Below, one piece after another: positions 1 to 7,843 of a stretch of 64,000 bases of DNA. The notes beneath the pieces were generated by a model, which was not told where the DNA came from, ran no database searches, and was given only the letters and a program-made list of their open reading frames with translations. Positions within the stretch are counted from its first letter, which is position 1. Each line of letters begins with the position of its first letter. This stretch comes from Acidobacteriota bacterium (GTDB lineage Bacteria > Acidobacteriota > Blastocatellia > Pyrinomonadales > Pyrinomonadaceae). The stretch covers positions 310,001 through 374,000 of the forward strand of contig JAFDVK010000012.1 of assembly GCA_018269005.1 (NCBI GenBank). The letters are read 5' to 3'. Made by a program: the position numbers and the translations under genes.

Positions 1-141
1 CTCGACATGCCGCCTCGCCGCGTTGTCCGACGCGATCTTGTCGGCCGTTTCGCCGAAAACATAACGCCGATACGCAAAAGGCACCTGCGACAGTACCGCA
101 AGCACAGCGAGAACGATCAGAATGCGTTTGGCGAGCTTCAC
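1..141 (-). CDS. Membrane-anchored or secreted protein, N-terminal part only
   Basis: This minus-strand reading frame starts with GTG at 141, one base after the stop of the Dabb gene, and runs off the left edge of the window. The visible 47 residues start VKLAKRILIVLAVLAVLSQV, a typical signal peptide or single membrane anchor, followed by a charged stretch (YRRYVFGETADKIASDN). The abutting junction suggests co-transcription with the upstream Dabb gene. The function cannot be told from this fragment. Confidence 0.6.
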   Translation of the reverse strand, partial: MKLAKRILIVLAVLAVLSQVPFAYRRYVFGETADKIASDNAARRHVE

Positions 142-432
142 TTATGAAACAAAATCAACAGAAACAGCCCGTTCAGCGAGCTTTTTGCCAAGGTCAGCGA
201 CCTTTTGGTGTTCGGGATGCGCGGTATATCGATCAAGGGCGTCGCGGTCGGCAAATGTTGCGACCAAGCCGGTATCGAACGAGCGTTCAAGGCCGATCAT
301 GTCACGCCCGGCCGCAAAGGTCTCGATCTCAGGAACCACACCGACAAGCGCGTTCAGGCTCGCCACGTGGGCTTCTCTTTCTTCGTCCGGAACTTCCGGC
401 CGATATTTCCAACAAACGATATGAGTCAGCAT
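142..432 (-). CDS. Dabb family protein (stress-responsive A/B barrel)
   Basis: A 96-residue protein beginning MLTHIVCWKYRPEVPDEERE, with a central GRDMIGLERSFDTGLVATFADRDALDRY region and the HPEHQKV motif. These are the hallmarks of the Dabb domain, a small dimeric alpha+beta barrel. Length is normal for a single-domain member. Members bind small molecules or act as cyclases in some pathways, but most have no known substrate. It is the first gene of a minus-strand operon whose next gene starts directly at the stop codon. Family assignment is firm; a biochemical role cannot be assigned. Confidence 0.85.
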   Translation of the reverse strand: MLTHIVCWKYRPEVPDEEREAHVASLNALVGVVPEIETFAAGRDMIGLERSFDTGLVATFADRDALDRYTAHPEHQKVADLGKKLAERAVSVDFVS

Positions 433-515
433 ATGTTCCCCTGCACTTTATATTAAGTTCTTCTGTTCGTTGATTTTACCCAACGATTGTGGAAAACTTG
501 AAACGCTAAAAACCG

Positions 516-1898
516 ATGCCCGCCATCGAACCTGCGGCCGCAAGCCGCGATAAGACAAAAATAGATACTCTACGGCCGACAACCGCATGCCCGGTTTGCT
601 CACGCGATGCTCGCGGCGAGTGGACTTCGCTCGCAAACCTGCCGGAGGACATCGCCAAGCTGATCCGTGCGAACGCGCCTGACGTTGGCGACTTTTCAGC
701 CGTCTGCACGCGTTGCGCAGACCTTTTTACGCGCGCAAAGGACGAGATCATCAAGGACGCTGCCGTCCAGAAAGACGGTTCGCACGTCCTCTCAACGCCT
801 CTTCGGCTCGACGCCGACACGCAATACACAGGCAAGGGCGTAACGATCGCCTTCCTGGATTCCGGTTTCTATCCGCACGTCGATCTCACGACGCCCGAGA
901 ACCGCATCATCGCCTATCGCAACTTACTGGACGAGGACGGCGACCTGACGACGCTCTTCGAACCTGACGTTGCGAGCTGGCACGGAATGATGACCTCGGT
1001 CGTTGCCGCCGGGAACGGTTCGCTTTCGAACGGCTTCTATCGCGGCATCGCGTGCGATTCGGACGTTGTCCTGGTCAAGTTAGCGCGCACGGGCAGGATC
1101 TCCGATCAAAATATCCTCGATGGGCTCAACTGGGTCCTCGAACACCGCAAAGAATACGACATTCGCATTGTAAATATCTCCGCTGGAGGCGACGGCGTTG
1201 CGAGCTATCTGCACGATCCGGTCTCGCAGGCTGTCGAAGAATGTTCACGCGAAGGCATACTTGTCGTTTGTGCCGTCGGAAACGCCGGCCATGTTCCGGG
1301 CCATCCCGTCGTACCGCCGGCAAGCGCTCCGTCTTGCATTGCTGTCGGCGGCCTCGACGATCACAATTCGCTCAATCGTGCCCGGCGCGGTATGTATCGT
1401 TCGTCCTACGGGCCGACGATTGACGGCTTGCAGAAGCCGGAAGTGATCGCGTCGTCGATCTGGGTCCCGGCGCCGATCTTGCCGAACACGCCGACCGCTG
1501 CGCAAGCAGAATTGCTGAGTCTCCTGGACAATGCTCCCGACGAAGAGCTTTACGACATCATTGAAAAGTATCCCGGCATTGACCCCGAACTCGACGCCGC
1601 CGCAGACCGTGAACCGCACAGCATTCGCCAAATCATCCTGCTAAAGATCCGCCGCGAGAACGTCATTACGGCGCATTACAAATATGTGGACGGAACGAGC
1701 TTTGCCGCACCGATCGTCTCGTCGGTCGCCGCACAGATGATCGAAGCAAATCCGCGACTCGCGCCCTCAGAGGTCAAAGGCATTCTCATCGCAACCGCCG
1801 AGCGCCTGCCGCTTTATGAGGTCGATCGGCAAGGCTGGGGCGTCATCGATGCGCGAAAAGCGGTCGAGGCAGCCGTTGCAGCCGCAAACAAAGAATAA
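516..1898 (+). CDS. Subtilisin-like serine peptidase (S8) with N-terminal CxxC..CxxC module
   Basis: A 460-residue S8 protease with the complete triad visible: Asp115 in TIAFLDSGF, His156 in SWHGMMTSV and Ser395 in GTSFAAP. There is no signal peptide. The first 70 residues instead hold two cysteine pairs (Cys25/Cys28 and Cys64/Cys67) that look like a zinc-ribbon or metal-binding head. A poorly conserved insertion (about residues 315-380) precedes the Ser motif. Intracellular subtilases are known, but this head is not part of the usual propeptide I9 layout. The gene stands alone, divergent from the Dabb operon. Its substrate is unknown. Confidence 0.9.
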   Translation: MPAIEPAAASRDKTKIDTLRPTTACPVCSRDARGEWTSLANLPEDIAKLIRANAPDVGDFSAVCTRCADLFTRAKDEIIKDAAVQKDGSHVLSTPLRLDADTQYTGKGVTIAFLDSGFYPHVDLTTPENRIIAYRNLLDEDGDLTTLFEPDVASWHGMMTSVVAAGNGSLSNGFYRGIACDSDVVLVKLARTGRISDQNILDGLNWVLEHRKEYDIRIVNISAGGDGVASYLHDPVSQAVEECSREGILVVCAVGNAGHVPGHPVVPPASAPSCIAVGGLDDHNSLNRARRGMYRSSYGPTIDGLQKPEVIASSIWVPAPILPNTPTAAQAELLSLLDNAPDEELYDIIEKYPGIDPELDAAADREPHSIRQIILLKIRRENVITAHYKYVDGTSFAAPIVSSVAAQMIEANPRLAPSEVKGILIATAERLPLYEVDRQGWGVIDARKAVEAAVAAANKE

Positions 1899-1910
1899 TA
1901 TAAGGAAAGT

Positions 1911-2714
1911 TTAGTCGTCGTTATCCGGATTCGGTGTCGGACGCGGTCCTTGTCGCGGCGTCGGCGAAGGTGACGGCTTCGGCGTCGCGGACGGTCTTGG
2001 TGTCGGCGATCGTGTCGGCGTCGGCTCTTCATCAGGCGTCTCGGTCGGGCTCGGCGAAGGCTTTGGCGTCGGTGTCGGCGTTTTTACGTTCGCATTCGTA
2101 TTCACATTCAAATTCGGCGACGGCATTGGCGGCATCGCGTTGAAGTTGAAGTTTGAATCAAAACCGACATTCGAGTTCAGGTTCGCATTCTGATTTGCAA
2201 AGATCGAGTTCGCGTTGGTGTTCGCGGTTGGTGCACCCGGACGTATGAAAGAATAGAGAAGTGCACCTGCGGCTACGACCAACAAGGTGCCGATCACGGT
2301 CAAGACGACCGTCTTCATCGTATTCGGCGGTGGCGGCGGAGCGTAGTATCCCTGTGGCGGACGCTGCTGGATCGGGCGAACCTGCTGTTGGTATTGCTGC
2401 TGAGGTTCAGGCGCGGTTGAGATCACGATCCTATCGCCGGAACGCGGCGGCGGAACGGCCGCATTCAATTCTTCTATAGAAGGCGGCGGCGGAACCGCGG
2501 GCACACTGGCCGCCTGGCGGATCACGGTCACCTCACCTGCGTCGTCATCTTCGGTCGGGAGCGGATCGAGCGGCGTCGATGGCCGCGGCAAACTCTCGCT
2601 TGGCAGTGCCGAGAACTGCGGCTCGACATCCTCGATCAGCGGCGTTCCGTCTTTCGTACAAAAACGGATCACTTCCTCGTCATATGTCGCGTCGCAATTT
2701 GGGCAGTGTTTCAT
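1911..2714 (-). CDS. Zinc-ribbon membrane protein with Pro/Asn/Thr-rich tail
   Basis: A 267-residue protein that starts MKHCPNCDATYDEEVIRFC, a double-cysteine zinc ribbon seen at the N-terminus of many acidobacterial proteins. A proline-rich cytoplasmic linker follows, then one membrane segment near residues 133-160 (TVVLTVIGTLLVVAAGALL). The tail is low complexity and presumably periplasmic, rich in Asn and then Pro-Thr-Ser. The repeat-like GGCGTCGG DNA at 1920-2090 is just the codons for this tail. It converges on the subtilase gene with a 12-bp gap. Function unknown; a sensor or scaffold role is a guess. Confidence 0.75.
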   Translation of the reverse strand: MKHCPNCDATYDEEVIRFCTKDGTPLIEDVEPQFSALPSESLPRPSTPLDPLPTEDDDAGEVTVIRQAASVPAVPPPPSIEELNAAVPPPRSGDRIVISTAPEPQQQYQQQVRPIQQRPPQGYYAPPPPPNTMKTVVLTVIGTLLVVAAGALLYSFIRPGAPTANTNANSIFANQNANLNSNVGFDSNFNFNAMPPMPSPNLNVNTNANVKTPTPTPKPSPSPTETPDEEPTPTRSPTPRPSATPKPSPSPTPRQGPRPTPNPDNDD

Positions 2715-2852
2715 AAGATCGGGCTTCCTGAAGATGATTCGAACTCGTAAAATTTTATCACGGTTCGATGTTTTTTATGGGCAGGCAAAGGAGGCCTGGG
2801 GCCTTTTCTCTTTATTCTTCGCCTTTCAGGTTGATATAATCCAAAGGTTTCG

Positions 2853-3263
2853 ATGATGAGGCACGAATACAGGTTAAATGTGATCTTGCCCGCGTTGCTC
2901 GCGGTGCTGTCGCTGCTCGCGCTTTCGGCGCCGACCTGTCTTTGCGCCCATCACGAAGAGAAGACCGTTGCGTCGGCACCTTCCTGCCACGAACCGGAAA
3001 GTGAGAATTCCGAAGCTCTTGAAAGCCTTGCCGCCGAAAGCAACTGCATCTGCATTTTCGCAGAAAGGCCGTCGATCGCGGATAAGTCCACGCCGGAGAA
3101 AACCGTCAAAGATGCTGAGGCCCTCGTTGAAAGGCCGATTGTTCCGATCGAGAGTCTTACCGATAGGCAAACCTTCCCAAAGGTCGAACGCTCGCAAAAG
3201 ATAGCTGCAGATTATTTCGAACCCGAACCCAAACTCCCTCGCGGCCCGCCGCAATTGGCTTAG
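2853..3263 (+). CDS. Small secreted protein, possibly metal-related
   Basis: A 136-residue protein with a clear signal peptide (RLNVILPALLAVLSLLALSAP followed by TCLCAHHEE). The mature part has a Cys/His cluster (CLCAHH, SCHEPE, NCIC) and a Pro-rich end. No family is recognised. It precedes, in the same direction and 142 bp away, a cupredoxin-containing protein, so a role in copper or other metal handling is plausible. Two adjacent ATG codons (2853, 2856) could each be the start. Confidence 0.6.
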   Translation: MMRHEYRLNVILPALLAVLSLLALSAPTCLCAHHEEKTVASAPSCHEPESENSEALESLAAESNCICIFAERPSIADKSTPEKTVKDAEALVERPIVPIESLTDRQTFPKVERSQKIAADYFEPEPKLPRGPPQLA

Positions 3264-3405
3264 ATCAGTAACACCAAGTTTCAATTTTCAAGCGCGCGTG
3301 CCAGATCCGGCTCAAGGTCGAAAACCGCGGCGCGTCTGATGTCGAGCGACCTGAGCGTTCGGCGGGCCTTATATTTCCCGTCTAGGGAAAGGGAGTTTTT
3401 AAGAA

Positions 3406-5337
3406 GTGAAAAAGATCATATTACTTGCGGTGATCACGACCGTATTTGTTACGGCCGCGTTCGCGCAGCACCAGCCTTTCACGCTGGTTTCGAGTGCAGC
3501 GAAGACAATTACCTTTGATGAACTTGTTGCGGCAGAGAAGACGCGCGACCTCGGCGTAAAAGGAGAGGGAACGCTTACGTTCTCAAAGAATGAGATACGC
3601 CTCGTGGTCGCGACCGGCCCCGAGAGCGATATGCTTTCATACCGCATTCAGGGAAAGCGAAACCCGACCCTGGTTGTGCCGGAAGGAGCACGCCTCAAGA
3701 TCCTTATCGTTAACAAGGACAGCGATATGTGGCACGATCTGCGGATCGGACACGTGATGGGCGAATTTGCGGCCGACCCGACGCCTGCGATGACCGCGGG
3801 TTCTGTAAAGCTCGAACCGGCGGGGAGCGGCAAGACGTGGCATGCACAAGAACTCGTTATTCAGGCGAATGAAGCAGGCAGCTTCAAATACTTTTGCAGT
3901 GTCACAGGCCACGCAAAAGGCGGAATGTGGGGAACCATAAACGTCGGTGCGGCAACGGAGAAAGTGCCAGCAGCCGAATCGATGCCTGCAGGCCACGATC
4001 ATCACAAGATGATGGGAAACGAAAAGACGACCTCTGCGCCAACGCCGACACCGACACCGTCAGCCGAGCAGGATCACAGCGGCCACAATATGCCCGGAAC
4101 GGATGGCGGCAAGCACGGCGATATGCAGATGTCCTCGACGGTGAACATCGGCGATCCGATGAGCCGCGAGAGTTCCGGCACTGCCTGGGTCCCTGACTCA
4201 ACACCGATGTACGCCTATATGAAGCACTTCAAGGACGGCGGAATGTTCATGCTGATGGGCTCAGCCTTCGTTCGCTACACGGCTATCGGTTCGTCGCGCG
4301 ACGTTTCGGTCGCGGGCAAGGGCTCGCGTTCGCGTTTTGATGCCCCGCATATGCTGATGGCGATGTATTCGCGGCCAGCCGGAAAGAACGGCCAGATCGG
4401 CATTCGCACGATGTTCAGCCTCGACGCTCTGACGCAGCGTGGTTACGGCTATCCGCTTCTCTATCAATCGGGTGAGCAGTTCCACGGACAGCCTGTACAC
4501 GACCGGCAGCATCCGCACGATCTAGTCTCGGAGCTTGCGTTCACCTATTCGTATAAGTTTGACGACAAGCGCTCGGTGTTCGTTTATGCAGGGCTGCCGG
4601 GCGAACCTGCTCTTGGCCCCGCGATGTTCATGCACCGAACTTCGGGAGCGAACAATCCGGACGCACCGATCTCGCACCACTGGCAGGACGCAACGCATAT
4701 CACTTGGGGCGTCATCACGGCAGGAGTTTCGTTCGGCAAGGTCAAATTCGAGGCGAGCGCTTTCAACGGGACCGAACCGGACGAGAACCGCTGGGCTTTC
4801 GACAGACCGCGTTTGAATTCATTCAGCGGACGACTTTCGTGGAACCCGACACGCGACCTGTCGTTCCAGGTCTCGCACGGCTATCTGCGAAACCCCGAGC
4901 CGCTCGAACCTGACCTCAAGATCCTGCGCAAGACGACCGCCTCGGCGATCTACAACCGCCCTTTCGGGAAAGACAAGAACTGGGCGAGCACATTCGTCTG
5001 GGGACAGAACTACGGTAACGGCGAACGCTCGAACGCCTTTCTTTTCGAGAGCAACTTTGATTTCGCGAAGAATGCGGTTTTTGGCCGACTCGAACGCGTT
5101 GAGAAATCCGCTCACGAACTCGTGCTCGATCATTCATATCACGGCCCGATGTATTGGGTCGGCGCGTATTCGGTCGGCTATGTGCGCGACATCTATAGCC
5201 AAAAAGGTATCGACGTAGGCTTAGGCGGAATGCTTACGGCAAACTCGAATCCGGCATCGCTAATTCCGGTTTACGGCGGAACTCGGCACGGCGGCTGGCA
5301 GATCTTCCTGCGGATCCGCCCGTCAAAGGTTATGTAG
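3406..5337 (+). CDS. Cupredoxin fused to an outer-membrane barrel-like domain
   Basis: A 643-residue exported protein starting at GTG 3406 behind an AGGGAAAGGGAG ribosome site, with signal peptide KKIILLAVITTVFVTAAFAQ. Residues about 60-185 form a cupredoxin: His in SDMWHDLRIGHV, then the C-terminal copper loop CSVTGHAKGGMW (Cys, His and Met ligands). A His/Met-rich linker follows (GHDHHKMMG, DHSGHNMPG). The C-terminal 400 residues (HPHDLVSELAF, repeated aromatic strands) resemble an uncharacterised outer-membrane beta-barrel found with copper genes. The fusion suggests periplasmic copper capture coupled to an outer-membrane protein. The barrel assignment is inferred from strand periodicity. 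Confidence 0.7.
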   Translation: MKKIILLAVITTVFVTAAFAQHQPFTLVSSAAKTITFDELVAAEKTRDLGVKGEGTLTFSKNEIRLVVATGPESDMLSYRIQGKRNPTLVVPEGARLKILIVNKDSDMWHDLRIGHVMGEFAADPTPAMTAGSVKLEPAGSGKTWHAQELVIQANEAGSFKYFCSVTGHAKGGMWGTINVGAATEKVPAAESMPAGHDHHKMMGNEKTTSAPTPTPTPSAEQDHSGHNMPGTDGGKHGDMQMSSTVNIGDPMSRESSGTAWVPDSTPMYAYMKHFKDGGMFMLMGSAFVRYTAIGSSRDVSVAGKGSRSRFDAPHMLMAMYSRPAGKNGQIGIRTMFSLDALTQRGYGYPLLYQSGEQFHGQPVHDRQHPHDLVSELAFTYSYKFDDKRSVFVYAGLPGEPALGPAMFMHRTSGANNPDAPISHHWQDATHITWGVITAGVSFGKVKFEASAFNGTEPDENRWAFDRPRLNSFSGRLSWNPTRDLSFQVSHGYLRNPEPLEPDLKILRKTTASAIYNRPFGKDKNWASTFVWGQNYGNGERSNAFLFESNFDFAKNAVFGRLERVEKSAHELVLDHSYHGPMYWVGAYSVGYVRDIYSQKGIDVGLGGMLTANSNPASLIPVYGGTRHGGWQIFLRIRPSKVM

Positions 5338-5654
5338 AGACCGAACTAACCACCGAGCACACGGAGGGCACCGAGATAAAGGCAAGCTGAAACTGCATTC
5401 TCTGCGTCTCTGCGACTCTGCGGGAGATAAGAGCGGGAGATAAAAGAATGCGATTCCCGCAGAGCTGCACAGAAGTAAAGGCAGACAAAATCCTGCGGAT
5501 GTGAGCTTCTCTATGTGTTCTCTGTACCAATTTGCTCGAATCCGGCGTTGTAGAAAGAGACCCACGGGTCTTTCGTTAAGCGGCGGCCGTAAATGCTAAA
5601 CTTACTGCACACGCGGGAAGCGCGCCTTTTCGCAAAAAGGAGTACGAAATTGTT
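5338..5654 (+). repeat. Intergenic region with CTCTGCG-type repeats and a hairpin
   Basis: There is no convincing gene in these 317 bases. They carry phrases of the type ACCACCGAGCACACGGAGGGC, TCTCTGCGTCTCTGCGACTC and CTATGTGTTCTCTGTACC, a dispersed-repeat style I know from intergenic DNA of several phyla. A perfect 10-bp inverted repeat, CTCTGCGGGA (5416-5425) with TCCCGCAGAG (5455-5464), encloses two copies of GCGGGAGATAA. The Shine-Dalgarno AAAGGAG of ybaB lies at the right end. Confidence 0.5.
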
Positions 5655-5960
5655 ATGAAGTTACCAGGTGGAATGGATCTCGGTTCGATGATGCGGCAGG
5701 CCCAGCAGATGCAGGAGCAGATGAGCCGCGAGATGAAGAATCTGATCGTCGAGGCGGCGGCCGGCGGCGGTGTCGTAACGGTGAAAATGCGTGGTGATTT
5801 TGAGGTCCTTGCGGTCACGATCTCGCCCGATCTGGTCAAGGACGGCGATGTAGAGATGATCCAGGATCTTACGGTCGCGGCTCTCAACGAGGCTCGCCGC
5901 AAGGTCGAAGAATCGCTCAAAGGCCAACTCGGCGGAATGCTCCCGCCGGGACTTGTTTGA
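5655..5960 (+). CDS. ybaB: YbaB/EbfC family nucleoid-associated protein
   Basis: A 101-residue protein with the family pattern: a Met/Gln-rich helix (MMRQAQQMQEQMSREM), a Gly-rich turn VEAAAGGGVVTVKMRGDFEV, and a C-terminal helix DLTVAALNEARRKVEES. It binds DNA as a dimer and usually lies just upstream of recR, as it does here. Its stop codon (5958-5960) overlaps the left arm of a 4HB element that now separates it from recR. The start at 5655 follows AAAGGAG at a rather long spacing. Confidence 0.93.
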   Translation: MKLPGGMDLGSMMRQAQQMQEQMSREMKNLIVEAAAGGGVVTVKMRGDFEVLAVTISPDLVKDGDVEMIQDLTVAALNEARRKVEESLKGQLGGMLPPGLV

Positions 5961-6444
5961 ATGCGGAACGCGGAACGCGGAAGGCGGAATTGTGCGGCTT
6001 AGCGATTATGGATGATTCAAGGCTCGAGAGCACTGGAAGGGTGCCCGTATCGAAGAACGCCGATCTGAAACTGCGTACAAAGAGTTATGCTATTCGCATC
6101 GTAAAGTTGGTTGAAAGCTTGCCAAGGTCGGTAACGGCAGGAACGATGGGAAAGCAGCTTCTTAGATGTGGGACGTCGGTTGCAGCAAACTATCGTGCCG
6201 CATGCCGGTCTCGGTCTAATGCGGATTTCATCGCAAAAATGGGGATTGTGGAAGAGGAAGCGGACGAATCTGTTTTCTGGATCGAAATGCTTGTCGAAAC
6301 GAATCAGATAAAACAAGCTTTGGTTGCCGATCTGCTGGATGAAGGCAGCCAGCTAACTGCGATCTGTGTATCGTCTATTAATACTGCACGAGGCAAAAAG
6401 CGATGATTCCGCATTCCGCATTCCGCGTTCCGCACTCCGCATTC
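5959..6444 (+). mobile_element. 4HB element 1 (GCGGAAC-type inverted arms)
   Basis: The left arm 5959-5990 is built of GCGGAAC-like heptamers. The right arm 6406-6444 is its degenerate inverse (ATTCCGC repeated). The arms pair as a long imperfect hairpin and enclose a single four-helix-bundle gene in the same direction. The left arm begins inside the ybaB stop codon, and recR starts 5 bp past the right arm, so the unit fits exactly into an operon junction. Mobility is inferred from the repeated architecture at 20153-20584 and 56073-56482. Confidence 0.65.
6008..6406 (+). CDS. Four-helix-bundle protein (S23/IVP, Avd-like family)
   Basis: A protein of 132 residues when started at ATG 6008. The longer frame from 5957 is the repeat arm being read and is rejected. 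Conserved family blocks are present: KQLLRCGTSVAANYRAACR and GIVEEEADESVFWIEML. The family includes proteins encoded by intervening sequences in 23S rRNA genes, and it is structurally related to the Avd protein of diversity-generating retroelements. No reverse transcriptase or rRNA is nearby. It is about half identical by eye to the protein at 20147-20533. Molecular role unknown; probably an RNA- or nucleic-acid-binding pentamer by analogy. Confidence 0.9.
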   Translation: MDDSRLESTGRVPVSKNADLKLRTKSYAIRIVKLVESLPRSVTAGTMGKQLLRCGTSVAANYRAACRSRSNADFIAKMGIVEEEADESVFWIEMLVETNQIKQALVADLLDEGSQLTAICVSSINTARGKKR

Positions 6445-6449
6445 GAAAT

Positions 6450-7064
6450 ATGCTTGATTACTCTGAGCCGGTCGCAAAACTGATCGACGAATTCAAACGC
6501 CTGCCGGGCATCGGCGGGAAGTCTGCGCAGCGCCTTGCGTTTTATGTCTTGAGGCAACCGGAGGCAGACGTTGCCGCCTTTGCGCGTTCATTGCTTGAGG
6601 TAAAAGAAAGGATCGTTTTCTGTTCGGTTTGCAACAATTTGACGGATGTCGATCCTTGTCTTTACTGCGCAAATCCAAAGCGCGACCGTTCACAGATCTG
6701 CATCGTGGAAGAGCCGTACAATCTCGTTGCCGTTGAAAAGACGCGTTCCTACAAAGGGCTTTATCACATTCTGCACGGCTCGCTGTCGCCGATTCGCGGC
6801 ATCGGGCCGGACGAGCTTATGCTCAACAACCTGCTGCCGAGGCTGCGGCCAGAGAGTAATGACGGTGTCGAGGTAAAGGAGATAATCGTCGCGACCAACC
6901 CAACGACCGAGGGCGAGGCGACGGCGAATTACATTGCGAGGCTTTTGAAACCACTGGGAGTTCGCGTCACGCGGATCGCGATGGGAATGCCGGTCGGCTC
7001 TGACCTGGAGTTCGTCGATGAGGTAACGATGGACAAGGCCCTGACCAACCGGCATGAGATATAG
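6450..7064 (+). CDS. recR: Recombination mediator protein RecR
   Basis: A 204-residue protein starting at ATG 6450 (MLDYSEPVAKLIDEF). The longer open frame is rejected because it translates the repeat arm. It has the helix-hairpin-helix LPGIGGKSAQRLAFY, the C4 zinc finger CSVCNNLTDVDPCLYC and the Toprim motif ICIVEEPYNLVAVE. RecR forms a clamp with RecO and RecF for RecA loading at gaps. The ancestral order ybaB-recR is kept, but the insertion of 4HB element 1 has replaced the leader, so translation initiation may now depend on the arm sequence. Confidence 0.95.
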   Translation: MLDYSEPVAKLIDEFKRLPGIGGKSAQRLAFYVLRQPEADVAAFARSLLEVKERIVFCSVCNNLTDVDPCLYCANPKRDRSQICIVEEPYNLVAVEKTRSYKGLYHILHGSLSPIRGIGPDELMLNNLLPRLRPESNDGVEVKEIIVATNPTTEGEATANYIARLLKPLGVRVTRIAMGMPVGSDLEFVDEVTMDKALTNRHEI

Positions 7065-7066
7065 AG

Positions 7067-7168
7067 AATTGTGAATGGTTAATAGTAAATGGTTAATAGT
7101 GAATAGTGACGTCGATGTCGCGTCAAACCACCCACTATTCACGATTTACCATTTACGATTTACTAATA
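7067..7168. repeat. Phrase-type inverted repeat without gene (GGTTAATAGTGAAT family)
   Basis: Between the convergent recR and pyrE-like genes the left arm (about 7070-7108, AATGGTTAATAGTAAATGG) is the approximate inverse of the right arm (7131-7164, CACTATTCACGATTTACC). The arms abut both stop codons. The layout is like the arms of the 4HB elements, but no gene lies between them, only a 22-base loop. It could form a strong hairpin that ends both transcripts. Confidence 0.6.
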
Positions 7169-7777
7169 CCGCACCTTTTCTTCCTCGGCGTTCGAGGCGC
7201 TTCGGGAATTCTTCCACTCTTCCTCTGAATCGTAGAAGTTCACATCGAAGCTCAGGAGTGATTTTGCCGGGATACCGTCATACTCGGTCGGCGCATCATC
7301 GAACTTTGCGATCGTACCGATGCCGATGACCTTCGTACCAAGCTCTTTCACCAGTGCGATGGTCTCAGTGATAGCCTTGCCCGAGCGGTTGATGTCGTCA
7401 ACGATGATCGCGGGATAAACCTCATATTCCGACAGGAATTGGCGGAACTGCCGCGTACCGTTCTCCATTTCTGCCCAATAGATCTGCTGCGCTCCGAGAG
7501 CTTCGCGTACACCAAAGGCGACCATAATACCGCCAGGGCTTGGGCTGATGACCGATACCTTCGGCAGTTGGCTCGCGATCGCTTTTTCCATTCGGAAAAG
7601 CCGGCTGAGCGCGACGGACAAAATGCGCGCATTATCGTAATAGCGAAAAGCGAGCGGCATCTGAAAATAATGCGAGGCGTGCTTTCCGTTCGGATAAATA
7701 AAGTGGCCGCGGCGATACGCACCGGTCTCGACCAAGATCTGCATTACATCTTCTGGTGGCGGAATAAGATTGACCAT
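7163..7777 (-). CDS. Orotate phosphoribosyltransferase-like protein
   Basis: A 204-residue type I phosphoribosyltransferase. The N-terminal GAYRRGHFIYPNGKHASHYF matches the PyrE entrance motif. The PRPP-binding loop is VYPAIIVDDINRSGKAITE, a variant of the usual DD(x)TTGGS-type signature, with Arg and Lys in place of the usual Thr/Gly. The hydrophobic strand VSVISPSPGGIMVAFGVREAL is the other substrate wall. The fold is convincing. Substrate specificity for orotate is likely but not certain because of the altered PRPP loop. It stands 66 bp downstream of a Nudix gene on the same strand. Confidence 0.75.
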   Translation of the reverse strand: MVNLIPPPEDVMQILVETGAYRRGHFIYPNGKHASHYFQMPLAFRYYDNARILSVALSRLFRMEKAIASQLPKVSVISPSPGGIMVAFGVREALGAQQIYWAEMENGTRQFRQFLSEYEVYPAIIVDDINRSGKAITETIALVKELGTKVIGIGTIAKFDDAPTEYDGIPAKSLLSFDVNFYDSEEEWKNSRSASNAEEEKVRY

Positions 7778-7843
7778 TTTCTAATAAACTCCCCTGACAA
7801 GATAAAGTCGGAAACTCTAATTCTACGACTCGACGTTAGATTT

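Noticed and set aside
1920..2090. Apparent tandem DNA repeat of GGCGTCGG units
   Set aside because: It is the low-complexity Pro/Thr/Ser tail of the zinc-ribbon protein read on the minus strand, not a separate repeat.
2725..2760. TTCGAA-containing stretch resembling a tRNA T loop
   Set aside because: The flanking bases do not pair as a T stem and no acceptor or anticodon arm can be found.
5957..6007. Upstream extension of the first 4HB gene
   Set aside because: These codons are the repeat arm (Asn-Ala-Glu-Arg-Gly-Thr...). The conserved protein starts at 6008 or later.
6008..6406. Diversity-generating retroelement, because 4HB proteins resemble Avd
   Set aside because: No reverse transcriptase, template repeat or variable repeat is present around any of the three 4HB genes.
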